The notes beneath the pieces were generated by a model. The model saw only the letters and a list, made by a program, of their open reading frames with translations. It ran no database searches and had not been told where the DNA came from. Below are positions 24,754-33,620 of a stretch of 64,000 nt of DNA, one piece after another; position 1 is the first letter of the stretch; each line of letters opens with the position of its first letter. Where the stretch lies: NCBI GenBank assembly GCA_036741355.1, contig DAINSK010000006.1, positions 1 through 64,000 on the forward strand, read 5' to 3'. This stretch comes from JBBRGK01 sp036741355. GTDB lineage: Bacteria; Chloroflexota; Dehalococcoidia; CAUJGQ01. Position numbers and translations under genes: made by a program.

Positions 24754-25107
24754 TCAATTGTGCGTCCCAACCGCCGGGAGGTCTCTCGCCAACCATTCGT
24801 GAGCCCAGGTCGAGAGCGCATCGACGACCGTCGCCAGGTCGCGGCCCTTTTGAGAAAGATGGTACTGAATTCGCACGGGGGTCTCGGGAATCACCGTGCG
24901 CACGACGACACCTTCAGCCTCGAGCTCCTTGAGCCGCTCGGATAGCAACCGATCGCTCAGTCCCGGGATCGCCGCGGCAACGTCGCTAAACCGGTCGGCG
25001 CCGCCCAGCAAGGCGCGCACGATCGCACCCGTCCAACGCCGGCCGATCAGCTCGACCGCGAAGTGGAAATACGGACAAAACGAACTGTAGATCTCGCTGC
25101 TATCCAT
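24754..25107 (-). CDS. HxlR-family winged-helix transcriptional regulator
   Basis: This 117-residue DNA-binding protein is a MarR-like winged helix of the HxlR family. The sequence CPYFHFAVELIGRRWTGAIVRALLGG is the N-terminal helix with the usual cysteine, RFSDVAAAIPGLSDRLLSERLKELE is the recognition region, and VRIQYHLSQKGRDLATVVDAL follows the wing. Members sense oxidants or electrophiles, or control a neighbouring catabolic gene. It is divergently arranged with the CoA-transferase gene, with 78 bases between the starts, so that gene is the most likely target along with its own promoter. Confidence 0.88.
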   Translation of the reverse strand: MDSSEIYSSFCPYFHFAVELIGRRWTGAIVRALLGGADRFSDVAAAIPGLSDRLLSERLKELEAEGVVVRTVIPETPVRIQYHLSQKGRDLATVVDALSTWAHEWLARDLPAVGTHN

Positions 25108-25134
25108 GCTTCGATTGTAGTGCCTCGCGGAAGC

Positions 25135-25180
25135 TTGACAAGCCGAACCGTACGACTACTATAGTTTCTTACGAATAGTT
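25135..25180 (+). promoter_or_regulatory. Promoter and possible HxlR operator before the CoA-transferase gene
   Basis: TTGACA at 25135-25140 and TACTAT at 25157-25162, 16 bases apart, make a good sigma-70-like promoter reading towards the gene at 25186. The minus-10 box overlaps ACTATAGT (25158-25165). Its half site ACTAT is repeated in inverted form as ATAGT at 25175-25179. Binding there would block the promoter. That the divergent HxlR protein binds it is inference. The transcript leader would be very short. Confidence 0.55.
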
Positions 25181-25185
25181 AGCAA

Positions 25186-25935
25186 ATGGAGCGGGCGATC
25201 CTGCAAGGCGGAAATCAGCCGGCGGCAGATCATATGGCAGTAGTGATGGCGCGCTTGCTGCGTAACGGCGAACGGGTTTTTCACGGTGTCGCGTCGCCGC
25301 TGCCAATGGTCGCTATCTTGCTGGCGAAGCGGCTGCACGCTCCAACCCTCGTTTATCTCAACATCGCAGGATCCGTCGATCCCGCGCCAGTGAGCCTCAC
25401 CAAGTCGAGCACCGGACCGGCGCTTCTGGCGGGAAGCGCCACTCTGGTAACGCTCGCCGACCTGTTTGATCTTTCGGCGCGTGGCGAACTACACACCGCC
25501 TTCCTGAGCGGCGTGCAGATCGACGGCGCCGGACGCATCAATATGAGCGTGATCGGTGCTTTCGATCATCCAAAAGTGCGTTTGCCAGGAGGTGCCGGCA
25601 GCGCGCTAATCCTTCCCACCGCCCGGCGTACTATCCTCTGGCGCACCCAGCACACCCTTCGCAGCCTCGTTGAACGGCTGGACTTTGTGACCGCGGCCGG
25701 TCACGTCGATCGGCTGATAACGCCGCTCTGCGTGTTTCAGATGGACCGTGAGACGGGTCGATTTCGGTTGGAAGGGTTGATGCCGGGCGTTTCGTTCGAA
25801 ACGGTGGCCCAGCAGACCGGCTTTGATTTCGATGGCGCGATCCCCGTCCCCGAGCTTCGATCACCGTCTCCTGATGAACTCGATGCGTTGCGCGCCGTCG
25901 ATCCCGATCGCGTACGCGACGTCGAGTTCCACTGA
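25186..25935 (+). CDS. CoA-transferase beta-subunit family protein (GctB/IpdB-like)
   Basis: This 249-residue protein resembles the beta subunit of glutaconate-type CoA transferases and of IpdB, the steroid-ring hydrolase subunit. Family features are NGERVFHGVASPLPMVAILLAKRL near the start, HTAFLSGVQIDGAGRINMSVIG, a glycine-rich PGGAGSA segment, and RLEGLMPGVSFETVAQQTGFDF near the end. Such proteins normally work with an alpha subunit, and none is next to it here. The ATG at 25186 lacks a ribosome site and lies close to the predicted transcription start. The divergent HxlR gene suggests substrate- or stress-dependent control. It ends before the convergent pentose-phosphate operon. Confidence 0.8.
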   Translation: MERAILQGGNQPAADHMAVVMARLLRNGERVFHGVASPLPMVAILLAKRLHAPTLVYLNIAGSVDPAPVSLTKSSTGPALLAGSATLVTLADLFDLSARGELHTAFLSGVQIDGAGRINMSVIGAFDHPKVRLPGGAGSALILPTARRTILWRTQHTLRSLVERLDFVTAAGHVDRLITPLCVFQMDRETGRFRLEGLMPGVSFETVAQQTGFDFDGAIPVPELRSPSPDELDALRAVDPDRVRDVEFH

Positions 25936-26028
25936 ATAAGCCGGCACAGCTGTCAGACTATTCGCATCTATCGCTCCTCTTCGCAGCCGGCAAAGCCGGT
26001 GCACCCCACTATTGCCTGGCTGCGCGCC

Positions 26029-26790
26029 CTATTGCCTACTGCCTCGAGGCCGCAGCCTCGACGCGGCCGCCTCATCAACGTACCAGTACAGATTCCCGTC
26101 ATCCGGCGCCACAAGCTGAGCGGGAAAGAGCCGCGGCTTGCGTGGCCCCTCGATTACGGCTTTCAGAGCCTCCGATTTATCCTGCCCCGCGACAAGGAAG
26201 AGGACGTTTGCAGCGGCGTTGATAAGCTTCGGCGTGAATGTCATGCGGCGCGCGTCGAGCTTCGGCACGTAGTTCGACGCCACTAACCGCTGGCGCTCGT
26301 CCAGCGCCTCCGTTTCCGGGAAGAGTGACGCCGTGTGGCCGTCGCCCCCCATTCCCAACATGATTAGATCGAAGCGGGGCGTACCGGAAGGGCCGGCGCC
26401 AAGCGCGTTGGTGATCTGAGCAGCGTACTCGTTCGCGGCGGCATCGAGCGGCTCTCGATCGGCCGGCATTCTATGGACGTGGTCAGGCAACACCGGCACC
26501 TGGCTTAGTAGCGACTCGCTCGCCATGCGGTAATTACTCTGCGGATCGTCGGGCGGAACGGCGCGTTCGTCGCTCCAAAAGACGTCCAGCTTCGCCCAGC
26601 CGATCGCCGTTCGGTACGGTTCGGCGCTGAGAAGACGGAACATCGCCCGGGGCGTCGATCCCCCGGAAAACGCAACGCCGAACCGGCCGCGTGCGCTGAT
26701 TGCGGCCCCGGCCAATGCTCCAAACTGGTCGGCGCCGGCCATTGCAAGTTGGTCGGGTTCCGAGAATATTCGTACTACCCGATCGGTCAC
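26029..26790 (-). CDS. pgl: 6-phosphogluconolactonase
   Basis: Pgl hydrolyses 6-phosphogluconolactone, the Zwf product, to 6-phosphogluconate. The protein is about 253 residues from the GTG at 26790, which overlaps the opcA stop as GTGA; the longer open frame upstream is arginine-rich and lies inside opcA. Family marks are FGVAFSGGSTPRAMFRLL, DVFWSDERAVPPDDPQSNYRMA and FDLIMLGMGGDGHTASLFP, which form the sugar-phosphate site. It is the last gene of the operon. Its final codons run into a small CTACTGCC-type repeat, so the last few residues (RPRGSRQ) may be acquired. Confidence 0.93.
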   Translation of the reverse strand: MTDRVVRIFSEPDQLAMAGADQFGALAGAAISARGRFGVAFSGGSTPRAMFRLLSAEPYRTAIGWAKLDVFWSDERAVPPDDPQSNYRMASESLLSQVPVLPDHVHRMPADREPLDAAANEYAAQITNALGAGPSGTPRFDLIMLGMGGDGHTASLFPETEALDERQRLVASNYVPKLDARRMTFTPKLINAAANVLFLVAGQDKSEALKAVIEGPRKPRLFPAQLVAPDDGNLYWYVDEAAASRLRPRGSRQ

Positions 26791-27980
26791 CGCGCCGTCT
26801 CGGGCGCAGTGGAAAGCAACGCCGCGAGCCTGCCCGCCATTTCGACCGATTCCTCGAATACCGTGTCCCGTTCCTGCGACTCGAGCTCGTCGCCAACGAG
26901 TTCGGCGTCCGACGGCGTACGAAAGTTCACGGTGCGCTGCTGGGGCGCGCCCCCGTGGACGATGAGACTCGTCCACGCGTGCTCCTGATCTGCCGACCGC
27001 GTGATCCTGAAGATCACAGCCTGGTCGTCGCTGTCGGCCTCGAGGTGGACGCTCTGCACATCCCCCGGCAGCGCTTGTTTTTGGAATTCCCCGCGCAGAT
27101 CCACGTTCACGTCGTGCCCGCCGCCGCGCAAGCGAAGGCGATGCCCGCCGCTAAACGTGGACTCCGATCGTCTGATCGGCTCCCAATCCAGGCGCGTCGC
27201 CAGCCAGCCGGCCAGCAGCAGGGCCTGCGCCGGGCTGGAGCTTGCACCTCCCTCCAGGGACGCACGTTCGATGCGCACCCGGCGGATGTTGCTCAGCAGC
27301 TCCGTCATCGTGGGTGGGTCGAAAAGCTGGGCGAGCAACTCCCGCCACGAGGTGAGGCGCTGCCAATTTAGGTCCCGAATGGTCGACGGCACGCTGTCAT
27401 CTGCGACCAGCCGGCCGAGCCGCGCCAGCGTCGTGGGCGCGGTGGCAAATTGCGCCGAATCGACGACGAGGTGATCGCTCAGCCTCGCCAGCGTCAAAAA
27501 CACGGCGTCGCGGAACGGCGGGTCGCCGGTCCACCAGAGGAAAACGGGTAGGTCCGCAATCAGCAGCGGATCGACGATACTGCGCAGGTGCAATCCGGAG
27601 CGGCCGCGGGCGTGCAGGCGGATCTCCTCGTAGCAGATCCGCTTGGCGCCATCCATATGGCAGGCAGCAGAGACACTTGCCCGTACCCCGGGTTCATCCG
27701 GTTCCAGGCCCGCAATCAGTAAAATCGTTCGCGAAGGGTGGGCCCCAGCGAGCTGAGACATCGTCGCCGTCGCTTGCTCCGCGTCGGCATCCGAGGCAGC
27801 GTAGATTACGAGGTTGGCGACGCTATTGCGTGTGCCCGCGTGTCCCTCGCGCGCCGCGGCTGCGCTGCCATACTGTTTGCGCAACGTAACCAGCGCCCTC
27901 TCAATGCCCTGCACGTCGGTCGCTTCGAGATCCCAGCGCCCCTCGAGCGGCGCCGCCGGAACAGCGGAATCGGTTGTCAC
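26787..27980 (-). CDS. opcA: Glucose-6-phosphate dehydrogenase assembly protein OpcA
   Basis: OpcA helps assemble and redox-tune glucose-6-phosphate dehydrogenase in cyanobacteria and actinobacteria. This 397-residue protein has the family sequences RNSVANLVIYAASDADAEQA and HPSRTILLIAG, then GLHLRSIVDPLLIADLPVFLWWTGDPPF, which is highly typical. A C-terminal domain with HRLRLRGGGHDVNVDLRGE follows. It starts at 27980, 15 bases after zwf, and overlaps pgl by four bases. Its position between zwf and pgl agrees with the usual zwf-opcA-pgl order. Confidence 0.92.
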   Translation of the reverse strand: MTTDSAVPAAPLEGRWDLEATDVQGIERALVTLRKQYGSAAAAREGHAGTRNSVANLVIYAASDADAEQATATMSQLAGAHPSRTILLIAGLEPDEPGVRASVSAACHMDGAKRICYEEIRLHARGRSGLHLRSIVDPLLIADLPVFLWWTGDPPFRDAVFLTLARLSDHLVVDSAQFATAPTTLARLGRLVADDSVPSTIRDLNWQRLTSWRELLAQLFDPPTMTELLSNIRRVRIERASLEGGASSSPAQALLLAGWLATRLDWEPIRRSESTFSGGHRLRLRGGGHDVNVDLRGEFQKQALPGDVQSVHLEADSDDQAVIFRITRSADQEHAWTSLIVHGGAPQQRTVNFRTPSDAELVGDELESQERDTVFEESVEMAGRLAALLSTAPETAR

Positions 27981-27981
27981 T

Positions 27982-27996
27982 CCTAACCCCCGGCCC
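27982..27996. repeat. Partial type-B repeat tail between zwf and opcA
   Basis: The 15 bases CCTAACCCCCGGCCC match the outer tail of the type-B element (reverse complement of 24405-24416 and neighbours). They fill almost the whole gap between the two genes and touch the zwf stop codon. It is a short piece, so chance similarity cannot be excluded, but further copies of the same tail occur at 30501-30514 and 30522-30535 in the same operon. Confidence 0.5.
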
Positions 27997-29564
27997 TACG
28001 GCGTCCGCCAGTGGCGGCCATCGCGCTCGATCAGGTAGTCAGCCTCTCGTGGACCCCAGGAACCTGCCTCATAGTTGGGAAAATCGGGTTCCTCTTCTAC
28101 CCCCCAGCCGTCGAGCACGCACTGGAAGGTCTTCCAGCCCTCTTCGACCTCGTCGCGCCGTTTGAACAGCGTCTGGTCGTTGAGCATGCAGTCCAGCAGC
28201 AACCGCTCGTACGCTTCCGGTGGCTCGACTAAAAAAGAGGCGCCGTACGAAAAGTCCATGTTTACCGACCGGATGCGCATCACCGACCCCGGCACCTTGG
28301 CGCCCATCGTCAGCGACATGCCCTCATCGGGCTGGATGCGAAGTGCAAGCACGTTTGGACGAAAATTGGTGATCGACTGTGACGCGAATGCGAGGTGGGG
28401 CGCCTGTTTGAACTGCACCGCGATCTCGCTCACCCGGCGCGGCATTCGCTTACCGGTGCGAAGGAAAAACGGCACGTCGGCCCAGCGCCAGTTGTCCACG
28501 AAGAGCCGCGTGGCGACATACGTCTCCGTGGTCGATTCGAGATCGACCCCCTTCTCCTGCCGGTAGCCTTGCACCTGATCACCCGCAACCCAGCCGGGTC
28601 CGTACTGGCCACGCACCACGTCGCGCACCACGTCGCTGTTGCAGATCGGCCGGATGGAGCGCAGCACCTTCACCTTTTCGTCGCGCACGCCGTTCGCGTC
28701 GATCGAAGCAGGCGGCTCCATCGCCACGAGCGTCATCAACTGCATCAAGTGGTTCTGCAGCATGTCGCGCAACGCGCCGGCAGTCTCGTAGTAGCCGCCA
28801 CGCCCTTCGATCCCGATGCTCTCGGCAACGGTGATCTGCACGTGGTCGATGTAATTGCGGCTCCAGACGGGCTCGAAGATCTCGTTGGCGAAGCGCAGCA
28901 CCAGCAGGTTCTGCACCGTCTCCTTACCCAGGTAGTGGTCGATACGGTAAACCTGGCTCTCGTCGAACACCTTGGCGATGTGGTCGTTGAGCTCTTTCGC
29001 CGTCGCAAGGTCGCTTCCGAACGGCTTTTCAATGATTACGCGTGAGAAGCCGTGGTCCTGCTTATTGAGACCGGCCGCCCCAAGCCCCTCGATGATCTCC
29101 TGAAAGATGCCGGGGGGCGTTGAGAGGTAGAAAATTCGGTTTCCCTGCGTCCCCCGCTCGGCGTCGAGCCGCTCCAACTCAGCCTTGAGCTTCTTGAATG
29201 TTTCCTTGTTTTTGGTATCGCCGGAAATGTAGAAGAGACCCTGGGCGAAACCATCCCAGACCGCGGGACGCGCCTTGCCACTGCGCGAAAATTCGTCCAC
29301 CGCCTCGCGCATGTCCTTGCGGAACTCGTCGTTTTCGCACTCTGAGCGCGAGACTCCGAGGACGGTGAACTCTGCCGGAATGTGGTGCTCGAGCGCAAGA
29401 TTGTAAAGCGCCGGAACTAGCTTGCGCTTGGTGAGGTCGCCGGAGGCGCCGAAAATCACCATCGTCGCGGGGGGCGCCGTTCGCAGCCCGCGCTGGCCTG
29501 CCCGCAGCGGATTGGTTCGCTGTCCGTTCTCCTCAGTACGGCCGGTCGTTTGCGCCGTCGTCAT
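27996..29564 (-). CDS. zwf: Glucose-6-phosphate 1-dehydrogenase
   Basis: Zwf oxidises glucose 6-phosphate to 6-phosphogluconolactone and makes NADPH, the entry step of the oxidative pentose-phosphate pathway. The 522-residue protein has the coenzyme loop FGASGDLTKRKLVPALY at about residues 38-54 and the active-site segment YRIDHYLGKETVQNLLVLRFAN. The C-terminal GWKTFQCVLDG and PNYEAGSWGPREADYLI complete the family pattern. The first 30 residues are a polar extension of uncertain value. It lies eleven bases after gnd and is followed by its assembly factor opcA. Confidence 0.95.
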   Translation of the reverse strand: MTTAQTTGRTEENGQRTNPLRAGQRGLRTAPPATMVIFGASGDLTKRKLVPALYNLALEHHIPAEFTVLGVSRSECENDEFRKDMREAVDEFSRSGKARPAVWDGFAQGLFYISGDTKNKETFKKLKAELERLDAERGTQGNRIFYLSTPPGIFQEIIEGLGAAGLNKQDHGFSRVIIEKPFGSDLATAKELNDHIAKVFDESQVYRIDHYLGKETVQNLLVLRFANEIFEPVWSRNYIDHVQITVAESIGIEGRGGYYETAGALRDMLQNHLMQLMTLVAMEPPASIDANGVRDEKVKVLRSIRPICNSDVVRDVVRGQYGPGWVAGDQVQGYRQEKGVDLESTTETYVATRLFVDNWRWADVPFFLRTGKRMPRRVSEIAVQFKQAPHLAFASQSITNFRPNVLALRIQPDEGMSLTMGAKVPGSVMRIRSVNMDFSYGASFLVEPPEAYERLLLDCMLNDQTLFKRRDEVEEGWKTFQCVLDGWGVEEEPDFPNYEAGSWGPREADYLIERDGRHWRTP

Positions 29565-29575
29565 GCTGCCTCCGT

Positions 29576-30475
29576 CTACGACTCCTTTTTGACCGCGTGA
29601 CCGCCAAATTCGTTCCGTAGAGCGGCGATAACTTTTGCGGAGAACGACTCCTCCTGCCGCGAAGAGAGACGCCGCAGCAGCGAGAGTGTGATCACCGGCG
29701 CAGGGATATTTTTCTCGATCGCATCGAACACGGTCCAGCGGCCTTCCCCGGAATCGTCCACATAGCCCCTCAATGAATCGAGGTGCGGCTCACGCTCGAA
29801 CGCCAGTTCCGCCAGTTCGATCAGCCAGGATCGGACAACGCTTCCGTGGTTCCAGATCTTTGAGATCTCTTGGAGGTCGAGGCCGTAATCCGAGGCGTTC
29901 ATGAGCTCGAAACCTTCGCCGTACGCCTGGAGCATCCCGTATTCGATGCCGTTGTGCACCATCTTGACGTAGTGTCCGGAGCCGCTCGTTCCCATGTACC
30001 CGTAACCGTCTGCCGGCGCCAGCGTCTTGTAGATCGGTTCAATGCGGTTGAAGATCTCCCGATCGCCGCCGATCATGAGGCAATAACCGTTCTTCAGCCC
30101 CCAGATGCCGCCGCTGGTGCCGCAATCCTGATAGTGCAGGCCGGCAGCCGCAACGCGCTGCCCACGGGCGATGCTGTCCTTGTAGAACGAATTGCCGCCG
30201 TCGATAATCACGTCGTCCTTCGACATGAGCGGAAGCAACTCGTCGATCGTCTGGTCCACCGGCGCTCCGGACGGCACCATGATCCAGACTGCACGCGGCG
30301 CCGAAAGCTTGGCCACGAGCTCTTTCAGGGAAACCGCACCGGTCGCGCCTTTGTCCTGAGCCGACTGTATCGCCTCCGGACTGCGATCATAGACGACCAG
30401 CTTGTGCCCGCCGAGCATCAAGCGCTCGGTCATGTTGAAACCCATACGGCCTAACCCGATCATGCCAAGTTGCAT
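29576..30475 (-). CDS. gnd: 6-phosphogluconate dehydrogenase, decarboxylating (short, about 300-residue form)
   Basis: Gnd converts 6-phosphogluconate to ribulose 5-phosphate and CO2. The 299-residue length marks the short GndA/YqeC-like form rather than the 470-residue enzyme. The coenzyme loop is MIGLGRMGFNM, and the second strand ends VVYDRSPE; an aspartate there is often seen in NAD-preferring enzymes, although the following arginine leaves this open. Substrate-site sequences are DGGNSFYKDS, DCGTSGGIWGLKNGYCLMIGG and GHYVKMVHNGIEYG. It sits between the type-B repeat and zwf. Confidence 0.93.
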   Translation of the reverse strand: MQLGMIGLGRMGFNMTERLMLGGHKLVVYDRSPEAIQSAQDKGATGAVSLKELVAKLSAPRAVWIMVPSGAPVDQTIDELLPLMSKDDVIIDGGNSFYKDSIARGQRVAAAGLHYQDCGTSGGIWGLKNGYCLMIGGDREIFNRIEPIYKTLAPADGYGYMGTSGSGHYVKMVHNGIEYGMLQAYGEGFELMNASDYGLDLQEISKIWNHGSVVRSWLIELAELAFEREPHLDSLRGYVDDSGEGRWTVFDAIEKNIPAPVITLSLLRRLSSRQEESFSAKVIAALRNEFGGHAVKKES

Positions 30476-30500
30476 TCGGTCTCCCCCTAGCCCTTGGATT

Positions 30501-30703
30501 CCTAACCCCCGACCCGATAGACCTAACCCCCGACCCCTTCCCTAACCAAGGAAGGGGAGCTTCAACTCGCTAGTTTCTAGAGCATTCCGTCCACTTGTAG
30601 TGGCGCATGGTAATGCGCCCTCTGCGACGCTGGACCAATGCCCGCGCCTGACGCCAGTGGATCGCCCCTTCCCGGCTTTAGGGAAGGGGAGGGGGTTAGG
30701 TCT
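30501..30703. repeat. Type-B composite element with terminal inverted repeats, copy 2
   Basis: The element spans about 30519-30703. Its left end begins AGACCTAACCCCC and holds the palindrome CCCCTTCCCT...GGAAGGGG (30534-30557). Its right end holds CCCCTTCCC (30665-30673), GGGAAGGGG (30681-30689) and GGGGGTTAGGTCT, so the two ends are imperfect inverted repeats of each other. The core carries a perfect hairpin GGCGCAT-GGTA-ATGCGCC around 30602-30619. An extra copy of the left tail lies at 30501-30514. It is inserted between tal-pgi and gnd in one operon, and the right end provides the tal-pgi stop codon. No target duplication is obvious. Confidence 0.8.
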
Positions 30704-33596
30704 GTGCCAGCGTCACTGCCTCCGGACCCAGCACCGCCAACGCCGCCATGACGTCGCCCTCAATGTGCAGCCCGATGACGCGGCGGCCGTGCTTCTGCAG
30801 CGACTGCAGGTCGCCTAACGCCTGCGCGTCCTCCAGCGTGCCAAAACTGTATGGCTCGCCGGGTACGGGTACATCCTGCGCGTGCTTCGCCGTGACTTGG
30901 ATGAATAGGCCGGAGTTAGGCCCGCCCTTGTGCAGCTGACCGGTCGAATGCAGGAAGCGCGGACCGAAGCCCAGCGTCGTCGCGACGTGCAGGCCGTCGC
31001 GCAACGCGAGGCGTCGCCGCTGAAGCTCACGCTCAATCGCTTCGTCGTAGGGCAGATAGGCCATGATCGCCACGTAGTCGCCCGGCTTCACCTGCTTGAG
31101 GAACGCGGCGACATTTCGGTTTACCGAGCCGCCCGCTCCGTCATGGCCGTTCGCCCTGGCGCCGCTACCCTTGCCGTTTCCGCTCGCGGCCATTGAGATC
31201 AGCTGTACCCCATCCTCCCTCGCAACCGTGGTCGGACGCGGCAGGCTGCCTTTTAGCTGGAACTCATTTAGCAGCCGAACCGTGTTGTCCTTGCTCTCCT
31301 GCACGTTGGGCTGGTCAAACGGGTTGATGCCCAGGATCGCACCCGCGACCGCGGTGGCGAACTCCCAGCGGAAAAACTCCGCCCCCAGGTCCTTCTTGTC
31401 GTTCAGCTTCAACCAAATGACCGGCTGGCCCGCATCCGCCAGCGCCTTCACGCATCGCTCCAGGCCGGCGTCGTGATCGCTCGCGAGGTAGATATGGACG
31501 AAGACGCGATCCTTGCCATACACGGATGGATCACCGGCATCCTCGCCCGCAATCGGAATCAGTCCCTTGCCCTCCTTGCCCGTGCTTTCCGCCAGTAGTT
31601 GCTCCCCCCACAGACCAAAACTGTCGAGCGAAGGCGATGGCAAGAAGGTGACTTTGTCATGACCGGCCTTCGCCAGCCCGCCCAGGACGGTTCCCAACCA
31701 CACGCCGGGGTTCTCGCGCGGCACGAAAGTGGCGCTGCAGCTAGCCATCATCGTGCTTGCCCGCTGGAGGATCGCGCGCACATCAACGCCAGCCAGCGCC
31801 GCCGGCACCAGTCCAAACGGGGAGAGCGCCGAGTAACGTCCACCAATTTCAGGGTCGCCGTGGAACACGCGACGGAATTTCCGCTCTTCAGCAAGCTTGT
31901 TGAGCGATGAGCCGGCATCGGTGATCGCCACGAACTGTTTTCCGGAGTCTCCGGCGCCGCTGCGCCGAACCTTGTGCCAAAAATAGGCAAAGAAGGTGTT
32001 CGGTTCGGTCGTGCTACCAGACTTGCTCGATACGATGAATATCGTCTTCGCCAGGTTGACGGAGCGCTCGATCGCCAGCACGTTGGCCGGGTCGGTGCTG
32101 TCCAGCACGTGCAGGTTCAGGAAACCGCTCCGGCGTCCGAAGGTCCGCTCCATGACCAGCGGCGCCAGGCTGCTGCCGCCCATGCCGAGCACGACCGCGT
32201 CTGAATAGCCCTCGCCGCGCACCTGCTCCACAAAGCTGTCGAGGTCGTCCATCGCCTTTAGGCCATCGTCGATTGCGGCCAGCCAGCCGAGCCAACCGCT
32301 GAGCGATTTATCATTCGGTTTGGCATCAGGCTTCCACAGCGTGGCGTCTTTTTTCATGACACGGTCGGCGACGTGGTTCTTCGCCGCGGCATCGAGCGCC
32401 TTGTCAACTCGGGCTTGGAGGCCGCCCAACGACGCCGTCTGGTTCTGCGCGAGGTTGGCCCTGATGGCGCCCCGCTTTCGCTCGATCTGATCCGCGAGCG
32501 TGTTGAAAGACTTCGCAAACGATGCCACGCCCTCGTCTTCCAACTGTTGAGTGACCTTCTTCATATCGATGCCGACTTTCGCCAGCCGCTCCATGAAGCG
32601 GTGGGCCTCCGCCACATCCTCGTCGATGGTGTTTCGGACCACGCCGTGATCGCGGAATGCGTCGATCGTGGCCGGTGGCATCGTGTCCACGGTGTCGGGC
32701 CCGATCAGCTCCTCCACGTACATAACGTCGCGGTAGGCCGGGTTCTTGGTGCTGGTGCTCGCCCACAACGGCCGTTGCACCCTGGCGCCCCGGTCGCGCA
32801 GATCCTTGAACTCATCGCCGTAAAAGATCTGCTTGAAACGCTCATAGGCGATCTTCGCATTGGCGATTCCCGCCTTGCCCTTTAGCGACTCGAGTTGTTT
32901 CCGCTCTTCTGGACTCCCGGCGGCGGCGATCTTCGCCTCCAGCAGCCCATCGCCCAGCGTGTCCACGCGGCTGACGAAGAAGCTCGCAACGGACGCGATG
33001 CGGTCGATCGGTTCGCCGCGTAGGACACGCTGACGCAGAGCGCGAACGAAAGCGTTGGCGACTTCTATGTAACGCTCGACAGCAAAGATCAGCGTGATAT
33101 TGATGTTGATGCCGTCGGTGAGACTTTGCTCGATCGCCGGCAGACCGTTCTCGGTGGCCGGGATCTTCACCATCAGGTTGGGCCGGTCGACAATTCCCCA
33201 GAAGCGCTTGACCTCCTTGATCGTTGCGGCGGTATCGGTCGCTATCAACGGGGAAACCTCAAGCGAGACGAAGCCGTCGGCGCCGTTGGTGCGGTCATAG
33301 ACTGGGCGCAGCAGGTCGCAAGCACTCCGTACATCGTCCGTCGCCAACCGCTCATAGATCCGGTTGGCGTCTGCGCCTTTAGCCACGAGCATACGGATGT
33401 CGGCGTCGTAGTCGTTGCCGGCCGAAACCGCGTGCTCGAAGATCGTCGGGTTGGCGGTGACGCCGCGCAGGCCGTCATCGTCGATGAGCTTCTGCAACGT
33501 ACCGTCCTGCAGGTAGCTGCGGCGGATGTTGTCATACCAGAACGCTTGACCAGCGTCTGCCAGTTTCTGCAGCGGGTTCTTGCTGGTGGATGCCAT
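30696..33596 (-). CDS. tal-pgi: Bifunctional transaldolase/glucose-6-phosphate isomerase
   Basis: This 966-residue fusion joins two sugar-phosphate enzymes. Residues about 1-370 are transaldolase: LRGVTANPTIFEHAV, GFVSLEVSPLIATDT and LMVKIPATENG with the Schiff-base lysine K144. From about residue 420 to the end is glucose-6-phosphate isomerase: VVLGMGGSSLAPLV, FIVSSKSGSTTEPNTF and ITDAGSSLNKLA. Such Tal-Pgi fusions are known from Chloroflexota and a few other groups. It links the non-oxidative pathway with glycolysis in one polypeptide. It starts 24 bases after tkt. The final codons ACC TAA lie inside the type-B repeat, so the C-terminus may have been altered by it. Confidence 0.93.
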   Translation of the reverse strand: MASTSKNPLQKLADAGQAFWYDNIRRSYLQDGTLQKLIDDDGLRGVTANPTIFEHAVSAGNDYDADIRMLVAKGADANRIYERLATDDVRSACDLLRPVYDRTNGADGFVSLEVSPLIATDTAATIKEVKRFWGIVDRPNLMVKIPATENGLPAIEQSLTDGININITLIFAVERYIEVANAFVRALRQRVLRGEPIDRIASVASFFVSRVDTLGDGLLEAKIAAAGSPEERKQLESLKGKAGIANAKIAYERFKQIFYGDEFKDLRDRGARVQRPLWASTSTKNPAYRDVMYVEELIGPDTVDTMPPATIDAFRDHGVVRNTIDEDVAEAHRFMERLAKVGIDMKKVTQQLEDEGVASFAKSFNTLADQIERKRGAIRANLAQNQTASLGGLQARVDKALDAAAKNHVADRVMKKDATLWKPDAKPNDKSLSGWLGWLAAIDDGLKAMDDLDSFVEQVRGEGYSDAVVLGMGGSSLAPLVMERTFGRRSGFLNLHVLDSTDPANVLAIERSVNLAKTIFIVSSKSGSTTEPNTFFAYFWHKVRRSGAGDSGKQFVAITDAGSSLNKLAEERKFRRVFHGDPEIGGRYSALSPFGLVPAALAGVDVRAILQRASTMMASCSATFVPRENPGVWLGTVLGGLAKAGHDKVTFLPSPSLDSFGLWGEQLLAESTGKEGKGLIPIAGEDAGDPSVYGKDRVFVHIYLASDHDAGLERCVKALADAGQPVIWLKLNDKKDLGAEFFRWEFATAVAGAILGINPFDQPNVQESKDNTVRLLNEFQLKGSLPRPTTVAREDGVQLISMAASGNGKGSGARANGHDGAGGSVNRNVAAFLKQVKPGDYVAIMAYLPYDEAIERELQRRRLALRDGLHVATTLGFGPRFLHSTGQLHKGGPNSGLFIQVTAKHAQDVPVPGEPYSFGTLEDAQALGDLQSLQKHGRRVIGLHIEGDVMAALAVLGPEAVTLAQT

Positions 33597-33620
33597 TGTT
33601 TACCTCCGAACGCGCAACCG

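Noticed and set aside
26028..26046. Short CTATTGCCTACTGCC tandem at the pgl end, also seen near 9735
   Set aside because: It is only two units long at each place, too short to call a defined repeat family from this window.
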